A stretch of 64,000 nt of DNA from Brevundimonas sp. EYE_349. Its GTDB lineage: Bacteria > Pseudomonadota > Alphaproteobacteria > Caulobacterales > Caulobacteraceae. The position numbers were made by a program, and so were the translations under genes. The stretch's first letter is position 1; each line of letters opens with the position of its first letter. Under the pieces are notes generated by a model. It worked only from the letters and a program-made list of their open reading frames with translations, was not told the origin of the DNA and made no database searches. Shown here in pieces: positions 7,998-15,044 of the stretch. Location: the NCBI RefSeq assembly GCF_023147505.1, contig NZ_JAHXPB010000001.1, positions 620,001 through 684,000 of the forward strand. Reading direction: 5' to 3'.

Positions 7998-8678
7998 ATG
8001 CCAAACGACACCTTGCCCTCTTCCGCCGCCACCGACCGCATCCGAGCGTGGCGACAGGCGCGCCGTGAGGCGGGCCTGGTGAAGCTGGAGCTTTGGGTGC
8101 CAGCGGCCGCCCGCGACGACGTCAAGGCGGCCGTGCGCGCCATCGTCACAGATTCCACGCGCGGGCCGCAGCTTGCCCAACGCCCGCGCCGCCCCACTTC
8201 CGATTCCATCACCCCCGGAGACGACCATCAAATGGACGCCGTGATCGAAACCCCCTGGACCGTGCCGACCATCAAGGCGGCGCTGGACGGGTCCACCCTG
8301 TTGCGCGAGGGCGAAATGACCCTGCGCGTGGTTGAGGGCGCCGAGCCCGTTCTGTTGGCGACCATGCATGAGTACGGCGACCTGCCGGTCTATCTCAGCG
8401 TCGGCGGCGCCCAGATCGTCTGCTCCGTGCTGCTGTGGCCCGTGTCGGAACAGACCGACCGCCACGCCTTCAACGAGTTCCTGCTGAAGGCCCAGCGAGT
8501 AGTGCCCCTGTCCAACTTCGCCATCACCAACGTCGGCGGCGAGGATGTGTACGAATTGATGGGCGAACTCTCTTGCAAGACGACGCTGCAGACCATCCTG
8601 ATCGAACTGCGCACCCTGGCCGAGAATGCGATCGACGCCACCGAACTGCGTGAAACCTTCGGCGCCGACGCCGCCTGA
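7998..8678 (+). CDS. DUF2170 family protein (YjfI-like) with N-terminal extension
   Basis: A 226-residue protein. The C-terminal part (about 85-226) is the YjfI/DUF2170 domain, with REGEMTLRVVEG, YLSVGGAQIVCSVLLWPVSE, FNEFLLKAQRVVPLSNFAI and VYELMGELSC. The N-terminal 65 residues carry a basic helix (RIRAWRQARREAGLVKLELWVP) like those in ribbon-helix-helix proteins, so this copy is longer than the short enterobacterial form. Either ATG at 7974 or 7998 is possible; neither has a ribosome site. It leads the rightward operon yjfI-pspA-yjfC. A DNA-binding role for the N-terminal region is inference. Confidence 0.8.
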   Translation: MPNDTLPSSAATDRIRAWRQARREAGLVKLELWVPAAARDDVKAAVRAIVTDSTRGPQLAQRPRRPTSDSITPGDDHQMDAVIETPWTVPTIKAALDGSTLLREGEMTLRVVEGAEPVLLATMHEYGDLPVYLSVGGAQIVCSVLLWPVSEQTDRHAFNEFLLKAQRVVPLSNFAITNVGGEDVYELMGELSCKTTLQTILIELRTLAENAIDATELRETFGADAA

Positions 8679-8694
8679 TCCCGGAAGACCGACC

Positions 8695-9435
8695 ATGTCC
8701 ATGCTCAGAAAACTGTCCGCCCTGTTTCGCGGCACGGCCCACGATGCGGCCCAGGGCGTCGTCGACGCCAATGCGCTGAAGATCCTCGACCAGGAAATTC
8801 GCGACGCCGACAACGCCCAGGGCAAGGCCCGCGATGATCTGGCCGGCCTGGTGGCGCGCCGCCGCATGGCCGAAAACGAAATGACCAGCTTCCGCGACCA
8901 GATCGCCAAATACGAAAGCTCGGCCCGCACCGCCCTGGGGCAGGGCAAGACGGACCTGGCGCGCGAAGTCGCCGGCCGCATCGCCGAGCTGGAGGTCGAG
9001 ATCACCAGCCGCGCCCCCCTGATCGAGGACATGAAGACGGCCGAGACGCGCCTGCGCACCGCCATCGCCTCTACGGACCAGAAGATCGAGACGCTTCGTC
9101 GCGAGATCGACATCGTCAAGGTCAACGATTCCGTCCAGCGCGCCCAGACCTCGGTGGCCTTGAACTCGGCCGGCGCCCAGTCGCGCATCGGCTCGGCCGC
9201 CGACAGCCTGCAACGTATCAAGCAACGTCAGGCGATCCAGGAAGAGAAGCTGAACGCCAGCCAGGCGCTGGAAGATCGCCGCACCGGCGCCGACCTGGAC
9301 GCAAAGCTGCGCGAGGCCGGCATCCTGCCCGGTCATTCGTCGGCCGACGACGTCCTGGCCCGCCTCAGCCAGCCGGACGTGACGGTGGTCACGCCGCGGA
9401 TAGGCCAATCTGCGCCCGACAAAGACCAGGCCTGA
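8695..9435 (+). CDS. pspA: PspA/IM30 family protein (YjfJ-like)
   Basis: A 246-residue, largely alpha-helical coiled-coil protein of the PspA/IM30/Vipp1 (ESCRT-III-like) superfamily. It starts MSMLRKLSALFRGTAHDAAQG, followed by long heptad-rich helices (DQEIRDADNAQGKARDDLAG; EKLNASQALEDRRTGADLDAKL). These proteins oligomerise on the inner leaflet of the cytoplasmic membrane and counter membrane damage. The ATG at 8695 has a GGAAG ribosome site and lies 16 bases after the DUF2170 stop. There is no pspF, pspB or pspC nearby; the partners are those of the yjf cluster, so YjfJ is the closer analogue than classical PspA. Confidence 0.88.
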   Translation: MSMLRKLSALFRGTAHDAAQGVVDANALKILDQEIRDADNAQGKARDDLAGLVARRRMAENEMTSFRDQIAKYESSARTALGQGKTDLAREVAGRIAELEVEITSRAPLIEDMKTAETRLRTAIASTDQKIETLRREIDIVKVNDSVQRAQTSVALNSAGAQSRIGSAADSLQRIKQRQAIQEEKLNASQALEDRRTGADLDAKLREAGILPGHSSADDVLARLSQPDVTVVTPRIGQSAPDKDQA

Positions 9436-9438
9436 TCC

Positions 9439-10605
9439 ATGGAGCGTCTGCGCTTCGATCCCCGCACAGACTGGGACGCCAAGGCCGAGGAGCTCGGCTT
9501 CACCTGGCGCCACACCGACGGCAAACCCTATTGGGACGAGACGGCGGCATACGCCTTCTCCTTGGCCGAGATCGAAGAGGGGATCGAGGCGCCGACCGAG
9601 GAACTGCACGGCCTGTGCCTGGAACTGGTCAACGAGGCCGTCCAGTCCGAACGGCTGATGGAGCAACTCGATATTCCCGAGACCATGCGGGACTATGTGG
9701 CCGACAGCTGGAAGCGGGGCGATCCCTCCCTCTATGGCCGGTTCGACTTCGCCTACGACGGCGCGGGTCCGGCCAAGCTGTACGAATACAACGCCGACAC
9801 CCCGACCAGCATCTATGAGACGGCGGTGTTCCAGTGGTTGTGGCTGGAAGATCAGATCAAGGCCGGCGCCCTGCCCGCCGATGCGGATCAGTTCAACAGC
9901 CTGCATGAGAAGCTGGTCGATCGATTCCGCGCCATCTTCCCGGACGGCGGCTTCGTGCATTTCGCCTCGGACGCCGACTTCGTCGAGGACCGTCAGACGG
10001 TGCGCTTCCTTGAAGACCTGGCTCAGCAGGCCGGGCTGGAGCCCCAGTTCGTCGCCATCGACCAGATCGGCCTGAACGCAGACGGCCGGTTCGTGGATCA
10101 CGACAACTGGATCATCCAGGCGCTGTTCAAACTGTATCCGTGGGAGCAGATGCTGCGCGACGAATACGCCGCGCCCTTGCCTACCGCCGACGTGACGGTG
10201 TTGGAGCCGGCGTGGAAGAGCATCCTGTCCAACAAGGCCATCCTGCCCCTGTTGTGGGAACGCCATGCCGGTCACCCCAACCTGCTGGAATCCTATTTCG
10301 AGGGCGATCCGGCCGAAAGCGCGCTGGGATCGTCCTATGTCCGCAAGCCCCTGTTCTCGCGCGAAGGCGACAATGTCGAACTGATCGACCAGGGCCAAAC
10401 CGCCGCAGAGGTCGTGGACGGCGGCTATGGCGAAGGCCGCTACATCCGCCAGGCCCTGCACAATCCGCCGAACTTCGACGGCAACCACGTGATCGTCGGG
10501 TCGTGGGTGGTCGGAACGGCACCGGTGGGAATCAGTCTGCGCGAGGATATCGGCCGCATCACCCGCAACACCTCCCGCTTCGTACCGCACTTCATTCGGG
10601 GCTGA
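9439..10605 (+). CDS. Glutathionylspermidine synthase-like ATP-grasp ligase (YjfC/YgiC-like)
   Basis: A 388-residue homologue of the C-terminal synthetase domain of bifunctional glutathionylspermidine synthetase, without the amidase half. Family motifs include YGRFDFAYDG, KLYEYNADTPTS, FQWLWLEDQ, EPAWKSILSNKAILPLLWE, YVRKPLFSREGDNV, and HVIVGSWVVG. Such enzymes use ATP to form an amide between a carboxylate and an amine; glutathionylspermidine itself is not proven for YjfC/YgiC, and a peptide or protein target has been proposed for the group. It starts 3 bases after the pspA stop, so it is cotranscribed with it. Confidence 0.87.
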   Translation: MERLRFDPRTDWDAKAEELGFTWRHTDGKPYWDETAAYAFSLAEIEEGIEAPTEELHGLCLELVNEAVQSERLMEQLDIPETMRDYVADSWKRGDPSLYGRFDFAYDGAGPAKLYEYNADTPTSIYETAVFQWLWLEDQIKAGALPADADQFNSLHEKLVDRFRAIFPDGGFVHFASDADFVEDRQTVRFLEDLAQQAGLEPQFVAIDQIGLNADGRFVDHDNWIIQALFKLYPWEQMLRDEYAAPLPTADVTVLEPAWKSILSNKAILPLLWERHAGHPNLLESYFEGDPAESALGSSYVRKPLFSREGDNVELIDQGQTAAEVVDGGYGEGRYIRQALHNPPNFDGNHVIVGSWVVGTAPVGISLREDIGRITRNTSRFVPHFIRG

Positions 10606-10724
10606 GGTCGAGCCGTCCGCAATAATGCGCTTTCGGGCCGAAAGGTCGATTTGTCCGCTTACGGCGCAGGCTCGTCTTGCGTCGCGGCTTCGGTCTGGAC
10701 ATAAGGGCGAAACCGCACACGCGG

Positions 10725-10800
10725 GCCGGCTTAGCTCAGTTGGTAGAGCGCCAGTTTTGTAAACTGGATGTCGCGGGTTCGATTCCTGCAGCCGGCACCA
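10725..10800 (+). tRNA. tRNA-Thr (anticodon TGT)
   Basis: A 76-base cloverleaf: acceptor stem GCCGGCT/AGCCGGC, D arm TAGCTCAGTTGGTAGAGC, anticodon stem CCAGT/ACTGG with loop TTTGTAA (anticodon TGT at 10758-10760), T arm GCGGGTTCGATTCCTGC, discriminator A and an encoded CCA end. It reads ACA and, by wobble, ACG. Confidence 0.97.
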
Positions 10801-10822
10801 CCTTCTTTCGACCAATGGGGCG

Positions 10823-11449
10823 ATGCCCGACACCACCAACAAGCTGGGCCACAAGATCGGCGCGCGCGGCGGCAGAACCCGCCAGGCGATCCTCGATGCG
10901 ACCCGACGCCTGTTGAACGCAAGGCATTACGGCGAGATTCGGGTCGCCGACCTGGCCTCGGAAGCCGGTGTGTCGCCATCGAATTTCTATACCTATTTCA
11001 AGACGGTCGAAGAGCCGGTTCTGGCGTTGTGCGAAGTTGCGGCGACCGATTTTCAGGGCTTGGCGACCTATTTTCAGGCCGATTGGCCGGGCGACAAGGC
11101 CTTCACCATCGCCCGCGCCTTCATCCTGGACGTCATGGCGATCTGGCGCAGCCACGGTCAGGTTCTGCGGGTCGAGCATATGCTGGCGGACAATGGCGAC
11201 GCCGCCTTCGTGGAAAGCCGCGTGCGCCGTCTGCGCCGGCTGCACCTGGCCATTGAGCGCCGCGTCGCCCAGGCCCACGCCAGCGGCCTGCACCCCAAGG
11301 ACTACAATCCCCGCCTGGCCTCGTACCAGATCGCCTCCATCGCCGAATCGACCGCGGCCAGCTTCGATCTGTTGCGCCGAGCGGATACGCCGGAGGCCAT
11401 CCTGGACACGGCGGCGATCATCGTCGTCAAGCTGACGACCGGGCGCTAG
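10823..11449 (+). CDS. TetR family transcriptional regulator
   Basis: A 208-residue regulator with an N-terminal helix-turn-helix (TRQAILDATRRLLNARHYGEIRVADLASEAGVSPSNFYTYFKTVEE) and a helical ligand-binding domain rich in Ala and Arg. Family members repress transport or catabolic genes and are released by a small ligand. It starts 22 bases after the tRNA and is convergent with the prepilin peptidase gene, overlapping it by 4 bases. No adjacent transporter or enzyme points to its target, and no palindrome stands out at its own start. Confidence 0.88.
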   Translation: MPDTTNKLGHKIGARGGRTRQAILDATRRLLNARHYGEIRVADLASEAGVSPSNFYTYFKTVEEPVLALCEVAATDFQGLATYFQADWPGDKAFTIARAFILDVMAIWRSHGQVLRVEHMLADNGDAAFVESRVRRLRRLHLAIERRVAQAHASGLHPKDYNPRLASYQIASIAESTAASFDLLRRADTPEAILDTAAIIVVKLTTGR

Positions 11450-12210
11450 AGCCCCAGCGGGCCGTAAAGCCAGGTCAGCCAGATCCCGACCGCCAGGAAG
11501 ACGCCGAACGGCAGCCTGTCCGTCGCACTGACAGATCGCCGCACCACCAGCATTCCGAACACCAGGCTGAGACCCACGGCGCAGGCCCACAGCAGGACGC
11601 TGGGCAGGCCGATCCAACCGACCCAGGCCCCGGCGCCCGCGAACAGGAAGGGATCGCCGCCCCCCAGCCCCTGACGCTTACGGACGGCCTGATAGAGCCA
11701 GCCCACCAGCCACAGCCCGCCGAACCCCGCCGCCGCTCCGATCAGGTGCGTCAGGGCCACGTCCCAGCCAGCCCCCATGGCCACGACAAGGCCGGTGGCG
11801 ATCAGCGGCAGGGTCAGGATGTCGGGCAGCCAGAAGTTTTCGCCGTCCACAATGGCGATCAGCAGCAACTGCCAGCCCAGGACCGCCGTCGCCAACGCCA
11901 TGAACAGCGACGCTTCCTCCCCGATGGCCCACAGCCCCGCCCAAACGCCGATGCCGGCCGCCGCCAGTTCGATCAGCGGGTAGCGCCTTGAAATCCGCGT
12001 GTCGCAGCGCGCGCAACGGCCGCGCAAGGCCAACCAGCTGACCAGCGGAACCAACTCCCACGGGCGCAGCGGCTGGTCGCAGCCCCGGCATCGCGACCGG
12101 GCCATGACGATGTCCTCGTCACGCGGCAGGCGAACACTGGCGGCGGCGATGAAACTGCCGAAAACCAGGCCCAGGCCGCCCATGACGGCGGCGGCGATCA
12201 CAGGGTTCAT
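11446..12210 (-). CDS. Type IV prepilin peptidase (A24 family), orphan
   Basis: A 254-residue polytopic membrane protease. It has the N-terminal methylase region with two CXXC pairs (CRGCD and CARCD) that bind zinc, the first catalytic Asp in IVDGENFWLPD and the second in GGGDPFLFA, separated by several transmembrane helices. It would cleave and methylate type IV pilins or type II secretion pseudopilins. No pilin or secretion gene lies nearby; its neighbour is feoB, 32 bases upstream in the same direction. The ATG at 12210 was chosen because it begins the first membrane helix; longer in-frame starts lie inside feoB. Confidence 0.85.
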   Translation of the reverse strand: MNPVIAAAVMGGLGLVFGSFIAAASVRLPRDEDIVMARSRCRGCDQPLRPWELVPLVSWLALRGRCARCDTRISRRYPLIELAAAGIGVWAGLWAIGEEASLFMALATAVLGWQLLLIAIVDGENFWLPDILTLPLIATGLVVAMGAGWDVALTHLIGAAAGFGGLWLVGWLYQAVRKRQGLGGGDPFLFAGAGAWVGWIGLPSVLLWACAVGLSLVFGMLVVRRSVSATDRLPFGVFLAVGIWLTWLYGPLGL

Positions 12211-12242
12211 GAGCGGGTCCAGACGGCGACGACCGTCGTGGC

Positions 12243-14111
12243 TTAACCGCCTCCGAGCGCCACCGCTACATGATAGGTCACCAGCGACGCCAGATAGGCC
12301 AGTCCGAACATGTAGCCGATCATGATCCAGGTCCACTTCAGCGAGTTGGTCTCGCGCCGCACCACGCCCAGCGTCGCCACGCACTGGGGCGCGAAGATAT
12401 ACCAGGCCAAGAAGGACAGCGCCGTGGCCAAGGACCAGTGGGAGGCGAGCGTAGAGGCCAGCAGGCCCGTCGCATTCTCCGCATCCGCAATGGCGTAGGT
12501 AGTGCCGAGCGCCGCCACCGCGACCTCACGCGCCGCCATGCCGGGGATCAGGGCGATGACCATCTGCCAGTTGAAGCCGATGGGCGCGAAGATCGGCTCC
12601 AGCGCGCGGCCGATCATTCCGGCGAACGAATAGTCGATGGCGGGCAAAGTCGCATTCTCGGGCGGATAGGGGAAGGTCGCCAGAACCCACAGAATGACCA
12701 CGGCGGGCAGGATGATTCGCCCCGCGCGGTTCAGGAAGATCTTGGCCCGGAGCCACAGGTTGAAGCCGACGCTCTTCAGGTCAGGGACCTTGTAGGTCGG
12801 CAGCTCCATCATGAAGGGCTCCACCGCGCCGCGCCAAAACACCTTGCGGATCACCAGCGAAACAGCGAGCGCGCTGAGAATGCCGGCCGCGTAGAGGCCG
12901 AACATCACCAGTCCCTGCAGATTGGCGAAGCCCCATACCCGCTCGTTCGGGATGAAGGCGGCGATGATCAGCGTATAGACCGGGATGCGCGCGGAGCAGG
13001 TCATCAGAGGCGCAACCAGAATGGTGGTCAGGCGATCCCGCTTGGAATCGATCACCCGCGCCGCCATCACGCCCGGAATGGCGCAAGCGAAGCTGGACAG
13101 CAGGGGAATGAAGGCGCGCCCATGCAGCCCCGCACCGCCCATGATCCTGTCCATCAGGAAGGCCGCGCGGGCCATATAGCCGAAGTCTTCCAGCGCAATG
13201 ATGAACAGGAACAGGATCAGGATCTGCGGCAGGAAGACCAGCACGCTGCCGACCCCGGAAATGATCCCGTCCACGATCAGGCTTTGCAGCAGGCCGTCCG
13301 GCAGCACATTGGCGACCAAGCCGCCAAGCCAGCCAATGCCGGCTTCGATGCCGTCCATCAGGGGCGCGGCCCAGCTGAACACCGCCTGGAACATGACGAA
13401 CAGCAGGGCCAGCAGAATCAGAAGGCCGCCGACTGGATGCAGCAGCACTGAGTCGATCTTGCCCGTCAGCGTATCGGGCCGCTCGGGCGGGCGCACGCAG
13501 GCCTTCATGATCCGCTCGGCCTCGCGCGCCGCGCTGCGCAGTTCAGCGGCGTCGGGCGTATGCCAGGAATTTTCGCCGAGCGCAGCGGCGTCGGCCTGAA
13601 TCTCGATGGCGGCGATCAACTCGTCGACGCCGCGCTTTCGCGTGGCCACGGTGGTGATGATCGGCACGCCCAGTTCGGCGCGCAGCGCCTCCAGATCGAT
13701 CCGCAGGCCCTGACGCTGGGCGATGTCGTACATGTTCAGCGCCAGAACCATCGGTCGGCCGACGGCCTTCAGCTCGAGGATCAGGCGCAGCACCAGACGC
13801 AGGTTGGTGGCGTCGGCGACGCAAACCACCACGTCTGGCGGCGTCTCTCCGGCCAGGCGCCCCAGCACGGCGTCGCGTGTCACCTCCTCATCCGGGCTGC
13901 GGGCGCGCAGGGAATAGGTGCCGGGCAGGTCCAGCACCGACATGGTGCGGCCGGACGTGGCGCGGATCAGCCCTTCCTTCCGCTCCACCGTGACGCCTGC
14001 ATAATTGGCGACCTTCTGATGCGCGCCGGTCAGGGCGTTGAACAGGGCCGTCTTGCCGCTGTTGGGATTGCCGACCAGGGCGACGCGGGCGGTCTTCAGG
14101 GCGACGTCCAT
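12243..14111 (-). CDS. feoB: Ferrous iron transport protein B
   Basis: A 622-residue protein with an N-terminal GTPase domain (G1 GNPNSGKT at 14-21, G3 DLPGTYSL, G4 NMYD) and a membrane core with the duplicated Gate motifs, including SFACAIPGVMAARVI and GMAAREVAVAALG. It transports Fe(II) across the inner membrane. Its ATG overlaps the feoA stop by one base (TGATG), so translation is coupled. At 622 residues it is shorter than the enterobacterial protein but typical of alphaproteobacteria. No feoC is present. Confidence 0.95.
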   Translation of the reverse strand: MDVALKTARVALVGNPNSGKTALFNALTGAHQKVANYAGVTVERKEGLIRATSGRTMSVLDLPGTYSLRARSPDEEVTRDAVLGRLAGETPPDVVVCVADATNLRLVLRLILELKAVGRPMVLALNMYDIAQRQGLRIDLEALRAELGVPIITTVATRKRGVDELIAAIEIQADAAALGENSWHTPDAAELRSAAREAERIMKACVRPPERPDTLTGKIDSVLLHPVGGLLILLALLFVMFQAVFSWAAPLMDGIEAGIGWLGGLVANVLPDGLLQSLIVDGIISGVGSVLVFLPQILILFLFIIALEDFGYMARAAFLMDRIMGGAGLHGRAFIPLLSSFACAIPGVMAARVIDSKRDRLTTILVAPLMTCSARIPVYTLIIAAFIPNERVWGFANLQGLVMFGLYAAGILSALAVSLVIRKVFWRGAVEPFMMELPTYKVPDLKSVGFNLWLRAKIFLNRAGRIILPAVVILWVLATFPYPPENATLPAIDYSFAGMIGRALEPIFAPIGFNWQMVIALIPGMAAREVAVAALGTTYAIADAENATGLLASTLASHWSLATALSFLAWYIFAPQCVATLGVVRRETNSLKWTWIMIGYMFGLAYLASLVTYHVAVALGGG

Positions 14112-14377
14112 CAGACGACGTCCAGCTTTATTGTGAGGCTCTCGGCCTCATGCCGACGCAGGGCCACGCGCATGTCGTCCACCTTCATGGCGATCGGATC
14201 GTGACCGAACAGGCCTTCATGCAGCAGTTCGACCTGGGCGCCCTCGACGAAGCCCAGCTCCAGCAGACGGCGCTCCAGCTCCACGGCCTCGCCCTGGTGA
14301 TGACAATGGGCGCCCACCTGGACAATGACGCCGCGGTCGCCGCGTCGGGCCTGGCTCAGCTTTATGGTGTCGGTCAA
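14111..14377 (-). CDS. feoA: Ferrous iron transport protein A
   Basis: An 88-residue SH3-like protein: TIKLSQARRGDRGVIVQV, a central RRLLELGFVEGAQVELLHEGLFGHDPIAMKV, and a C-terminal ALRRHEAESLTI strand, all typical of FeoA. It is a small cytoplasmic partner of FeoB. It forms the two-gene operon feoAB, with a one-base overlap. A possible Fur half-site lies about 55 bases upstream. Confidence 0.93.
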   Translation of the reverse strand: MTDTIKLSQARRGDRGVIVQVGAHCHHQGEAVELERRLLELGFVEGAQVELLHEGLFGHDPIAMKVDDMRVALRRHEAESLTIKLDVV

Positions 14378-14428
14378 AGTTTACGCTCGCACGGGCGAGG
14401 CCGCTCCCCGACGGCTCCGCGTTTCCTT

Positions 14429-14443
14429 GACAGTGATTATCAG
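14429..14443 (-). promoter_or_regulatory. Possible Fur-type site upstream of feoAB
   Basis: On the minus strand the sequence reads CTGATAATCACTGTC: it contains the Fur hexamer GATAAT and a degenerate second part. It lies in the 153-base gap between feoA and the divergent cytochrome gene. Only one hexamer is clean, so the call is tentative. Confidence 0.3.
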
Positions 14444-14530
14444 GTGCGGACACCCCTCGTCCAGCGGGACAGCTTGACCAATTGCCGCGCGCGCGCATTG
14501 CGCTATCAGACCCAGGCACAGGAGCCGTCC

Positions 14531-15040
14531 ATGTCCCGCCTCGCCCTCGCCGCCCCGCTTCTTCTGGCCCCGATCCTGGGCCTGGCCGCCTGCGGACAGG
14601 ATGCGCCCTCTACGCCGGCCATGACCCCGGCCAAGCCGGCTCATGTCCTGACCGAAGCCGAAAAGGCCAGTCTGCTGGCCGCCCTGCCCGCGCCTTACAA
14701 CACCGGCGATCTGGAAAATGGGCGACGCGCCTTCGCCCGCTGCCGATCCTGCCACACCATCGGCGAAGGCGGCGCGGACATGGCCGGGCCGAATCTGTAC
14801 GGCGTGTTCGGCCGCAAGGCGGGCGACCGACCGCGCTACAACTACTCTAACGCCATGCGGACGGCGAACTTCGCCTGGGATGCGGAGAAGCTGGATCACT
14901 GGCTGCAAAACCCGCGCGGCTTCCTGCCGGGCAACAAGATGACCTTCCCCGGCCTGCCCGACGCAAAGGACCGCCGCGACGTCATCGCCTTCCTGAAGGT
15001 GGAGACGGGCTACAAGCCGGAGCCTGCGCCCGCCTCCTGA
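14531..15040 (+). CDS. Class I cytochrome c, lipoprotein-anchored
   Basis: A 169-residue c-type cytochrome. A lipobox LAAC (Cys21) ends the signal sequence, so it is probably tethered in the periplasm. The single heme site is CRSCH, and the sixth ligand is Met in NKMTFPG; NLYGVFGRKAG and YSNAMR match cytochrome c2 / mitochondrial-type cytochrome c. It likely carries electrons between the bc1 complex and an oxidase. It is divergent from feoAB and convergent with the RND pump gene, 4 bases apart. The ATG at 14531 starts the signal peptide. Confidence 0.9.
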   Translation: MSRLALAAPLLLAPILGLAACGQDAPSTPAMTPAKPAHVLTEAEKASLLAALPAPYNTGDLENGRRAFARCRSCHTIGEGGADMAGPNLYGVFGRKAGDRPRYNYSNAMRTANFAWDAEKLDHWLQNPRGFLPGNKMTFPGLPDAKDRRDVIAFLKVETGYKPEPAPAS

Positions 15041-15044
15041 TCGG

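Noticed and set aside
12270-13451. Plus-strand frame opposite feoB
   Set aside because: Gln/Gly/Arg-rich text typical of antisense to a hydrophobic protein; feoB is unambiguous.
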